A DNA stretch of 7,433 nt. It comes from an uncultured Planctomycetaceae bacterium (GTDB lineage Bacteria; Planctomycetota; Planctomycetia; Pirellulales; Lacipirellulaceae). Under the pieces are notes generated by a model. That model was not told the origin of the DNA and searched no databases. It saw only the letters and a program-made list of their open reading frames with translations. The position numbers and the translations under genes are program-made. Shown here piece by piece: positions 1 to 4,928 of this stretch; the stretch's first letter is position 1; each line of letters begins with the position of its first letter. The stretch spans positions 1 to 7,433 of the forward strand of contig CALMBE010000392.1 of assembly GCA_937860165.1 (NCBI GenBank), in the 5' to 3' direction.

Positions 1-145
1 GGTGGCAATTAAACAGCAGGTCGGCTTGCCGGTGAAGTATATCGGAGTTGGGGAACAACCCGAGGATTGGGCCCTGTTTAATCCGGGCGAATTTGTCGAC
101 GCCCTGTTCGCCGATATTGGCGCGACGAGCCCAGCGTCAACTTGA
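1..145 (+). CDS. ftsY: Signal recognition particle receptor FtsY, C-terminal end (partial)
   Basis: The window opens inside this gene; reading from base 2 gives 47 residues and a TGA stop at 143-145. FtsY is the SRP receptor, a GTPase of the SRP family that docks ribosome-SRP complexes at the inner membrane during co-translational protein insertion. The visible part reads VAIKQQVGLPVKYIGVGEQP, followed by EDWALFNPGEFVDALF. This is the hallmark end of the NG GTPase domain, in which the GxGE segment and the final amphipathic helix close the nucleotide site. Ffh shares this general ending, but in Ffh an M domain follows, whereas here the protein stops about ten residues after the helix, which fits FtsY. 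The P-loop and the other GTPase motifs lie upstream of the window. The next gene is convergent and ends 22 bp away. Confidence 0.9.
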   Translation, partial: VAIKQQVGLPVKYIGVGEQPEDWALFNPGEFVDALFADIGATSPAST

Positions 146-167
146 ATCGCCGCAGAAAGAATACTTT

Positions 168-959
168 CTAGCTACTGCGCTTGGCACAGCATTGGCCTCG
201 CCACCAGAAAAAACGCGAAGCGATCAAAACCAGCAAGCCCAGGCTCGCCGGTTCGGGGACGATTCTAAAATTGTCGTAGGCCAACCCGGTCTGTGCCGTC
301 CCGAAGAAGGCCCGTGATTCGTTCAACAATGCTGCCTTAATCGTCGGATGCACTCCCAAGTCAACTGTTGTCGAGATCGTCGGCGAAAAGATTCCGGTGT
401 AGTTTTGGTCGATCGCCAAGGTTAAGAAATCATTGAGCACCGAGACCCTGGCGCGATGCAGGCCCACATTATTCAAGATGCCAATGCTTGTCACAAGAAC
501 CTGTTCTCCAACAATGCCAATGTTAAAGGCCCAATCGACACGCCCTCCCACGATATCAGGAGAATGAATCCGCAAATTGACCGCTCCAGTCCCCGAGCCT
601 GGGCCACCGCTCGCTGGTCCTGGTTCGTTGGCAAAGCTTGGATTGCGCGCTCCCGTGCCGAGACCAATAAATTGAATCGAACCAAAAGGATTTGTAAACG
701 AGACTTCGAACTCAAAATCCCCTGTGGCAAAATAATCGGAATCCGATGTGCGTATGTAGCGACGGTCGGTCGGCCCGGCGGAGGAAGTTCGCTGAACCGC
801 TCCTCCGGAGAGAGTGAAGGCGGCATCAGCATCCTGCAGCCCCGGATGCAACGGGGGGCTATCGAAGCCGGTGTGAAATATGGTTCCACCAGAAGCAAGC
901 GAAGAACTGACGACTAGTGCGGCGCAAATTGCGCTAACAAAAAGATGGTTGGAACTCAT
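168..959 (-). CDS. Secreted PEP-CTERM sorting-domain protein, function unknown
   Basis: A predicted exported protein of 263 residues. I chose the ATG at 957-959 because GAGAGG lies 7 bases upstream; an in-frame GTG at 972-974 would overlap that site. Residues 1-23 look like a signal peptide with a hydrophobic core ending in ASG. Residues 27-232 are rich in Gly, Ser, Thr and short beta-like stretches. The wording SDSDYFATGDFEFEVSF (72-88) and AYDNFRI (227-233) resembles the jelly-roll, lectin-like bodies common in planctomycete PEP-CTERM proteins, but I recognise no enzyme motif. The C-terminus carries Pro-Glu-Pro at 235-237, a hydrophobic stretch (238-253) and a basic tail, the signal that exosortase-type systems are thought to process. 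The tail is atypical, with Arg249 inside the hydrophobic stretch and Cys257-Cys258 after it. A role at the cell surface or in extracellular matrix is inference. The gene stands alone, convergent with ftsY and divergent from amt. Confidence 0.8.
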   Translation of the reverse strand: MSSNHLFVSAICAALVVSSSLASGGTIFHTGFDSPPLHPGLQDADAAFTLSGGAVQRTSSAGPTDRRYIRTSDSDYFATGDFEFEVSFTNPFGSIQFIGLGTGARNPSFANEPGPASGGPGSGTGAVNLRIHSPDIVGGRVDWAFNIGIVGEQVLVTSIGILNNVGLHRARVSVLNDFLTLAIDQNYTGIFSPTISTTVDLGVHPTIKAALLNESRAFFGTAQTGLAYDNFRIVPEPASLGLLVLIASRFFWWRGQCCAKRSS

Positions 960-1016
960 TAGCAGGCCTCTCACTTCTAAGTAGAGAAAAACTGGCTGAA
1001 GGGGTACTCACGCTAG

Positions 1017-1045
1017 ATGCTATGCAGAATCTGTGGCTCTTGCAA
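1017..1045 (-). promoter_or_regulatory. Candidate sigma-70-type promoter of the PEP-CTERM gene
   Basis: Read on the minus strand there is TTGCAA (1040-1045) as a -35 candidate and TAGCAT (1017-1022) as a -10 candidate, separated by exactly 17 bases. Each box matches the E. coli consensus at four of six positions. Transcription would start near 1010 and leave a leader of about 50 bases before the ATG at 959. Planctomycete promoters are poorly defined, so this is only a plausible match. Confidence 0.3.
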
Positions 1046-1399
1046 GCACTTTTTGATATTCGCGGCCAGATTTGCGGGTCTCAATGATACATTTCGTCAA
1101 GTCTAAAAGTTTCGTAAATGCTGCTGCTGTAATCAGTTGCGTCGGACATCGGAAACGTCTTACCGAAAGCCGCGTACAGAGAATTTCAAGACAATCTCCA
1201 CCGTTTTGGGTGAACCACTGGAAAATGCCGCCGGATTCTATCTTCATAAGCGATGCACCACAGCAGTTTGCGACATTCGTTTACTCTGCTTAAAAGCGCG
1301 TCATGGGGTGATTACCTCGCTAGCAGTCTCTGTGTGTCTGCGCTCTGGAAAGCAAGAAAAAGAACTCGAGCGAACTGCCCTAAATTCCGACGTACAAAA

Positions 1400-1417
1400 C
1401 AGTTACCACGGTTACTG
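1400..1417. promoter_or_regulatory. 18-bp dyad upstream of the amt promoter, candidate operator
   Basis: The sequence CAGTTACCACGGTTACTG is an inverted repeat with 8-bp arms around a 2-bp centre and one mismatched pair. It sits about 20 bp upstream of the -24 element of the amt promoter. Its size and symmetry suit a dimeric DNA-binding protein. It does not match the NtrC consensus (TGCACC/GGTGCA halves), so the regulator is unknown. Confidence 0.35.
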
Positions 1418-1436
1418 AGTAGAAGGAAGATTCAAA

Positions 1437-1452
1437 TGGCACACAAAATGCT
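1437..1452 (+). promoter_or_regulatory. Sigma-54 (RpoN) -24/-12 promoter of amt
   Basis: TGGCACACAAAATGCT matches the sigma-54 consensus TGGCACRNNNNTTGCW at every defined position except one (A for T at the first base of the -12 box). The invariant GG (1438-1439) and GC (1450-1451) have the required 10-base spacing. Transcription should start near 1463, giving a leader of about 160 bases before the amt ATG. Sigma-54 control with an NtrC-like activator is the usual arrangement for amt-glnK operons, so sequence and context agree. Confidence 0.8.
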
Positions 1453-1476
1453 TTCCTGCTCGCTGACCAGTTGCAC

Positions 1477-1507
1477 GGCGTGAGGGCAAGGATTCGTTGC
1501 TCGCGCC
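1477..1507 (+). other. First stem-loop in the amt mRNA leader
   Basis: GGCGTGAG (1477-1484) pairs with CTCGCGCC (1500-1507) over 8 bp including one G-U pair. After a two-base bulge, CAA (1487-1489) pairs with TTG (1497-1499). The loop is GGATTCG. The element starts about 14 bases after the predicted transcription start. It has no U-run after it, so it is not an obvious terminator. Confidence 0.45.
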
Positions 1508-1518
1508 TGACGGCAATC

Positions 1519-1540
1519 GAGACGCGACAGTTTGCGTCTC
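1519..1540 (+). other. Second stem-loop in the amt mRNA leader
   Basis: GAGACGC (1519-1525) is a perfect inverted repeat of GCGTCTC (1534-1540). Two further pairs (G-U, A-U) can close the loop down to CAGT. It follows the first leader stem-loop by 11 bases and lies 86 bases before the amt start. It could affect mRNA stability or translation. I see no match to a riboswitch I know, including the glutamine riboswitch. Confidence 0.45.
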
Positions 1541-1626
1541 CAGGACCTTCCAGGCGGAATTCTACATAACTCCAACGGTCTTGCTGGTTACTCAATCCTT
1601 CTAAAAACTCAAAAAGGGCGAATCTC

Positions 1627-3390
1627 ATGTCAATCTGTTTGACTGGTCGCGGCTGGCGTAACCTGCTGGTCGCAATGGTGGTGTCGCTTCCTGCGATGCC
1701 TTGGATGACCCAGGCCTCTTGGTCTCAAGAGGAAGAAGCCACCGCTGTGGCTACCGAAGAAAGTTCTGAGGAGGCTCCGGCGGAAGAGGAAGCAGTGGAA
1801 GTTGCTGCACCCGCTCTGCCCCCCTATTTCTCTCCAAGCACTTCGGGAGACGCACCCCTGTGGCCCGACGCGGGTGGTGGTGCAGCTGGTTACTGGATTA
1901 CACCTTCCGCTGGTCCCGTGGGAGATGACGACCCGGCAGCGAAGACCCCGGCTCAGCTCTACGACCGCATCACTCACAATATGTTTTCGATCAATACGAT
2001 GTGGGTCTTGCTCTCCGGTGCGCTGGTGATGTTCATGCAATTTGGTTTCATGTATGTCGAAACCGGCTTGTGCCGCGCGAAGAATTCGTCGCACACCGCC
2101 GCCATGAATTTCATGATTTATCCGCTGGGTTGCTTAGCCTTTTGGGTTTATGGATTCGGACTCGGTTGGGGAAATTGGTGGAACGCCCCAGTTGCCCCGG
2201 GTTGGTATTCACCAGTGGGCCCAGGTGTGGTTGCGCTCGATAGTAGCTATTCGATCACTACCGGCGAAGGTGACGACACCAAGAATTTTAGCCTGTTTGG
2301 CACTAAGGGATTCTTTCTCAATGGACTCGACGACGTGAGCATCATGACCCTGTTTTTCTTCATGATGGTGTTCATGGATACTACTGCTACGATCCCCACC
2401 GGGACGATGGCCGAACGCTGGGCTTGGAAAAACTTTGTGCTCTACGGATTGTGGGTCGCCTTGCCCTATTGTCTCTATGCCCACTGGGTGTGGGGCGGGG
2501 GGTGGCTTGCACAAGCTGGTAAGAACTGGGGGCTGGGACATGGTGCCGTTGATTTTGCCGGGTCCGGGGTGGTCCACGCCATGGGTGGTGTGATTGCCCT
2601 AGTAGGTGGCATCATCGTTGGCCCGCGAATTGGTAAATACGTGGACGGCAAACCCCACGCAATTCCCGGCCACAATATCCCCATGGTGGTCGCTGGGACA
2701 TTTGTACTGGCCTTCGGGTGGTTCGGTTTCAATGCCGGTTCGACCCTCTCGGGCACGGACTTGCGAATCAGCACGGTGGTGGTCAACACCATGTTAGCCA
2801 GTGTGGCCGCTGCATTTTCTTCGATGATTTACCTGATGGTCCGCGGCATGAAGCCCGATCCTTCGATGATGTGCAATGGCATGTTAGCTGGCTTGGTTGC
2901 CATCACCGCTCCCTGTGCCTTTGTGGACAGTTGGGCAGCCGTGGTGATCGGCCTGATTGCTGGTGTGTTGGTGGTAATGAGTGTATTCTTCTGGGATCGC
3001 ATGGGAATCGATGACGTGGTGGGTGCCATCTCGGTACATGGAGTGAATGGTGTGTGGGGCCTGTTGTCACTAGGTATTTTTGCCAATGGAAAGTACGGCA
3101 TGGGTTGGAACGGTGTCGTGCGAGAGAAATTCGACGCCAACCTCGACAGCGACGGGCTCATTTCCGATGGAGTGCGAGGCATTCTGTACGGCGACACGTC
3201 ACAGTTTTTGGCTCAGTTACTGAGTGCTGTGACGGTCCTCGTGTTTGGATTCGCAATGGCGTGGGTCTGGTTCAAGCTCAGTAACTTGATTACCCCGATT
3301 CGCGTCTCGGCGGAAGTCGAACGAGAAGGGCTCGATATTCCAGAAATGGGAGCCCATGGTTATCCGGATTTTACCCTCGTGCCTCACTAA
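1627..3390 (+). CDS. amt: Ammonium transporter Amt with long acidic periplasmic N-terminus
   Basis: Inner-membrane channel of the Amt/MEP/Rh family, which takes up ammonium for glutamine synthetase. It has 587 residues against roughly 400-450 for common bacterial members. The ATG has AGGG 8 bases upstream. Residues 1-30 form a likely signal peptide. Residues 34-59 are a run of Glu and Ala, followed by a Pro/Gly-rich stretch to about 115, and the 11-helix core starts near 121. Family residues, numbered as in E. coli AmtB, are present: Phe249 (F107), Trp289 (W148), Asp309 (D160) in VDFAGSGVVH, the twin histidines His317 (H168) and His471 (H318), and Trp365, Phe368 and Ser372 (W212, F215, S219). 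Extra length also lies at 185-230 and 488-524. The second insert contains NLDSDGLIS, an EF-hand-like stretch on the predicted periplasmic side. Two PII genes follow, the usual amt-glnK partnership. Confidence 0.96.
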   Translation: MSICLTGRGWRNLLVAMVVSLPAMPWMTQASWSQEEEATAVATEESSEEAPAEEEAVEVAAPALPPYFSPSTSGDAPLWPDAGGGAAGYWITPSAGPVGDDDPAAKTPAQLYDRITHNMFSINTMWVLLSGALVMFMQFGFMYVETGLCRAKNSSHTAAMNFMIYPLGCLAFWVYGFGLGWGNWWNAPVAPGWYSPVGPGVVALDSSYSITTGEGDDTKNFSLFGTKGFFLNGLDDVSIMTLFFFMMVFMDTTATIPTGTMAERWAWKNFVLYGLWVALPYCLYAHWVWGGGWLAQAGKNWGLGHGAVDFAGSGVVHAMGGVIALVGGIIVGPRIGKYVDGKPHAIPGHNIPMVVAGTFVLAFGWFGFNAGSTLSGTDLRISTVVVNTMLASVAAAFSSMIYLMVRGMKPDPSMMCNGMLAGLVAITAPCAFVDSWAAVVIGLIAGVLVVMSVFFWDRMGIDDVVGAISVHGVNGVWGLLSLGIFANGKYGMGWNGVVREKFDANLDSDGLISDGVRGILYGDTSQFLAQLLSAVTVLVFGFAMAWVWFKLSNLITPIRVSAEVEREGLDIPEMGAHGYPDFTLVPH

Positions 3391-3410
3391 GGTTCGTGAC
3401 AGTCAGCCGG

Positions 3411-3449
3411 TGGCCCCCAGCCGAGAAGTTCGACTTCTCGCTGGGGCCA
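3411..3449 (+). terminator. Strong hairpin between amt and the first PII gene
   Basis: Starting 20 bases after the amt stop, TGGCCCCCAGCCGAGAAG pairs with CTTCTCGCTGGGGCCA. All 16 right-arm bases can pair, leaving two single-C bulges on the left arm and a loop of TTCGA or smaller. No U-run follows, so it is probably not an efficient intrinsic terminator. It may act as a partial terminator, an RNA-processing site or a 3' stabiliser that lets amt and PII be made in different amounts. Confidence 0.55.
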
Positions 3450-3504
3450 ACTGGCCCGTTCCGAGCGTTCACCACCTATCACTCATATTCATTGGAAATT
3501 TCAC

Positions 3505-3843
3505 ATGATAAAAATTGAAGCTGTTGTTCGTCATCACAAGGTTGAAGATATCAAAGAAGCACTTTCAGATGCGGGATTCTACGGTATGACCGTCATTGAA
3601 TGCCGCGGATATGGTCGTCAACGGGGCCAAACCGAGACGTATCGAGGTGCGGAATATAAAGTCGATTTTATCCCTAAGGCTAAGATCGAAATCGTTGTCG
3701 ATGAACAATTCAAGGACCAAGTAATCAAGTGCATCGTCGATACTTCCCGGACGGGGCAAATCGGCGATGGCAAAATATTCGTGTATCCACTCTCGGATGT
3801 CGTTCGGGTTCGTACCGGTGAAACAGGTCCTGCCGCGATCTGA
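3505..3843 (+). CDS. glnK: PII nitrogen regulatory protein, GlnB/GlnK type, canonical T-loop
   Basis: Small trimeric signal protein of 112 residues, the usual family length. PII senses ATP/ADP and 2-oxoglutarate and controls targets through its T-loop; the GlnK branch plugs the Amt pore. The T-loop region (about 37-55) is intact. GRQRGQTETYRGAEY contains Tyr46 and Tyr51 (the uridylylation site in proteobacterial PII) and Gln42 within the 2-oxoglutarate-binding GQ. The B-loop SRTGQIGDGKIFV (81-93) carries the conserved GDGK, and the C-terminal RVRTGETG (101-108) supplies further nucleotide contacts. The ATG has a weak GGAA 7 bases upstream. The gene lies 114 bp after amt on the same strand, so it is probably co-transcribed from the sigma-54 promoter. 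The symbol glnK rests on that linkage; glnB is equally possible by sequence alone. Confidence 0.95.
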   Translation: MIKIEAVVRHHKVEDIKEALSDAGFYGMTVIECRGYGRQRGQTETYRGAEYKVDFIPKAKIEIVVDEQFKDQVIKCIVDTSRTGQIGDGKIFVYPLSDVVRVRTGETGPAAI

Positions 3844-3903
3844 GGCGGTAACCTTCGACTGACAACAGGAAATTGTTGGAAAGACTCTTGCCTGGGACGC
3901 CTA

Positions 3904-3965
3904 CGATGTCCCAACAGGCTTGGGTCGCGCCACGCCGCCAACGGTGCGACCAAGCCGGGACATCG
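3904..3965. repeat. 62-bp imperfect palindrome downstream of the first PII gene
   Basis: Outer arms CGATGTCCC (3904-3912) and GGGACATCG (3957-3965) pair perfectly over 9 bp. After an AACA bulge, GGCTTGGGTCGC (3917-3928) pairs with GCGACCAAGCC (3946-3956) over 11 bp with one bulged G. The loop is 17 bases. It begins 60 bp after the PII stop and could serve as a transcript end, but it lacks a U-run. It may equally be a member of a dispersed palindromic repeat family. Confidence 0.6.
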
Positions 3966-4172
3966 GGTAAGTGGAAGTGGATTGGGAAATGCTCCGGGCA
4001 AGGGCACCGCACCCACAGTGTGGTCTGTTTACGGCTCGCCAAATTTTGGATCCCCAGTCCCCAGCCCCAAGTCATCAAGTCCCCAAGTACGAAACATTGA
4101 ATCCAGAAGGATGCCCCAATGGCTTGGGTGGGTTTTCCGCCTATTCCCGCCCAGGCCTGGGGTGTCCGCTCA

Positions 4173-4312
4173 GGGCCGTTCACTTTTTCACTTTGGGGTG
4201 CCATGCTCACGCTGGTACTCCGGCGTGGGCATGTGAATAGTCGAGAAAACATGGCCACAGCGGAGTACCGCCGTGGCCATGGCACCCGCCATTGTGAAAA
4301 AGTCATTGGCCC
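4173..4312. mobile_element. MITE/BIME-like element built of two facing palindromes
   Basis: The ends are inverted repeats. The left end runs from GGGCC (4173-4177) through ACTTTTTCAC (4182-4191) to GGGTGCCATG (4196-4205). The right end mirrors it as CATGGCACCC (4278-4287), GTGAAAAAGT (4294-4303) and GGCCC (4308-4312). Inside are two hairpins with 14-bp stems. One, at 4202-4233, has loop TACT and two G-U pairs. The other, at 4250-4281, has loop AGTA and one mismatch. Reverse-complemented, the second resembles the first, including its loop. This is the layout of paired REP sequences or of a small non-autonomous transposon. It has no coding capacity. Assignment to a mobile family is inference. 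Confidence 0.55.
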
Positions 4313-4324
4313 TGGGTGTCCGCT

Positions 4325-4419
4325 GAATGCGGATTGCAGAATGCGCAATGCGGAACTAGGATAGTGGGCACTCTTTTTGGCTGATTCTTTCTTTATTCCG
4401 CTATCCAAAATCCGCATTC
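4325..4419. repeat. AATGCGGA-type repeats with flanking 11-bp inverted repeat
   Basis: GAATGCGGATT (4325-4335) is the exact reverse complement of AATCCGCATTC (4409-4419). Between them are further AATGCG-containing units (4340-4355) and the pair GGATAG (4359-4364) / CTATCC (4401-4406). The whole could fold as a long interrupted hairpin ending 10 bases before the second PII start codon. A possible promoter sits in its loop. Confidence 0.5.
4366..4382 (+). promoter_or_regulatory. Weak sigma-54-like promoter candidate before the second PII gene
   Basis: GGGCACTCTTTTTGGCT resembles a -24/-12 site: GGGCAC fits the -24 box and TTGG(C) the -12 box. The -12 GC is one base too far for the standard 10-base GG-GC spacing (GG is at the exact place). 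If it is used, transcription would begin near 4392 and leave a short leader of about 40 bases. The match is clearly poorer than the one before amt. Confidence 0.25.
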
Positions 4420-4429
4420 CGAATTCCTC

Positions 4430-4777
4430 ATGAAGCTCATCATTGCCATCATCCAGCCCAGTAAGTTGGAAGACGTAAAAGCCGCCCTCTCCAAAGTGGA
4501 AGTCGTGCGACTGACGATCATGGATGTGCAGGGCTTCGGTCGGCAGAAAGGCCAAACCGAGGTCTACCGGGGCCGCGAAATTACGGTCAATCTCCTTCGC
4601 AAGGTACAGTTGCAGATCGCCGTGAACGATAACTTTGTCGAACCCACCATCAACGCGATCATCGCGGGGGGGCGTACGGGCGATGAAGGCCAGATCGGCG
4701 ACGGCAAAATTTTTGTCTTGCCACTCGAAGACTGCATCCGCATCCGCACCGGCGAACGCGGGCCCGAAGCGATTTGA
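4430..4777 (+). CDS. glnB: Second PII protein, divergent: no Tyr51, longer B-loop
   Basis: A PII-family protein of 115 residues starting MKLIIAIIQPSKLEDVKAAL, the standard first strand and helix, so the ATG is secure although no clear ribosome site precedes it. The T-loop GFGRQKGQTEVYRGREI keeps Gln42 and Tyr46, but residue 49 is Arg and residue 51 is Ile, where the first PII and most relatives have Ala and Tyr. Modification by a GlnD-type enzyme at position 51 is therefore impossible. The B-loop GRTGDEGQIGDGKIFV (81-96) has three more residues (DEG) than the first PII before the conserved GDGK. The C-terminal RIRTGERG is intact, so nucleotide binding is likely kept. It lies 586 bp after the first PII and may be transcribed separately. 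The target may be a metabolic enzyme or a different transporter rather than Amt; this is inference. The symbol glnB is given by family only. Confidence 0.93.
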   Translation: MKLIIAIIQPSKLEDVKAALSKVEVVRLTIMDVQGFGRQKGQTEVYRGREITVNLLRKVQLQIAVNDNFVEPTINAIIAGGRTGDEGQIGDGKIFVLPLEDCIRIRTGERGPEAI

Positions 4778-4878
4778 GAGCGATTGGTTGAGGCGTAATA
4801 AACTGATGGTGAGATTCTTCGCTGCTTGGCGACTCTGACTGCAACGAGTCTGAATTCAGCGCACCCGTGGGGGGAGTA

Positions 4879-4907
4879 TTGTTCCTCCAGCTCGCTGAAG
4901 ATATAAT
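4879..4907 (+). promoter_or_regulatory. Sigma-70-type promoter of the toxin-antitoxin pair
   Basis: A perfect TATAAT lies at 4902-4907. A poor -35 candidate, TTGTTC (4879-4884), sits 17 bases upstream. Transcription would start near 4914, leaving only about 15 bases before the antitoxin ATG. This short leader just holds the strong GGAGG (4919-4923). Confidence 0.6.
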
Positions 4908-4928
4908 GTCCTTTAAGTGGAGGATCTT

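Larger units (their letters stand above)
960..1626. other. Gene-free spacer between the PEP-CTERM gene and amt
   Basis: This 667-bp stretch lies between divergent genes. No reading frame in it gives a protein I recognise; the short open frames have odd composition and lack convincing ribosome sites. The left end holds a possible promoter for the PEP-CTERM gene. The right half holds an 18-bp dyad, a strong -24/-12 promoter and two leader stem-loops, all reading toward amt. A lone TGCACC at 1254-1259 matches one half of an NtrC-type enhancer, but I see no second half. Nothing notable is visible from about 1046 to 1250 or from 1260 to 1399. Confidence 0.7.
3844..4429. other. Gene-free, repeat-rich spacer between the two PII genes
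   Basis: No reading frame here gives a recognisable protein. The 586 bp hold, in order: a long imperfect palindrome (3904-3965), a C-rich stretch with repeats of CCCCAG and CCCCAAGT (4051-4088), a perfect 12-bp palindrome CCCAGGCCTGGG (4150-4161), a MITE/BIME-like element of about 140 bp (4173-4312), and a run of AATGCGGA-like repeats closed by an 11-bp inverted repeat (4325-4419). The density of non-coding repeats suggests an insertion hot spot or a decayed mobile region that separated two once-adjacent PII genes. That history is inference. Confidence 0.7.

Noticed and set aside
154..169. AGAAAG/CTTTCT 6-bp inverted repeat between ftsY and the PEP-CTERM gene as a terminator
   Set aside because: The stem is short and A/T-rich, has no following T-run and overlaps the PEP-CTERM stop; it is too weak to call.
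456..917. 153-codon plus-strand frame antisense to the PEP-CTERM gene
   Set aside because: The opposite strand has a signal peptide, a PEP-CTERM tail and a ribosome site; this frame has none of these.
1020..1247. 75-codon minus-strand frame upstream of the PEP-CTERM gene
   Set aside because: No family resemblance, no convincing ribosome site, and it covers the likely promoter of the PEP-CTERM gene.
1137..1418. 93-codon plus-strand frame before amt
   Set aside because: Composition is unlike the neighbouring proteins, no motif is visible and the start lacks a ribosome site; it also runs into the amt control region.
1463..1626. Glutamine riboswitch in the amt leader
   Set aside because: The conserved core bases of that riboswitch are not visible; only two generic hairpins are seen.
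3452..3467. TGGCCCGTTCCGAGCG as a second sigma-54 promoter before the first PII
   Set aside because: The GG-GC spacing fits, but four defined positions of the consensus fail, including both T residues of the -12 box; read-through from the amt promoter explains expression.
3844..4429. CRISPR array or tandem repeat locus
   Set aside because: The repeats are inverted, unequal in length and not regularly spaced; there are no repeat-spacer units and no cas genes.
3725..4555. 276-codon open frame on the minus strand spanning both PII genes and their spacer
   Set aside because: It overlaps two certain PII genes in antisense, has no recognisable domain and runs through non-coding repeats; it is a chance open frame.
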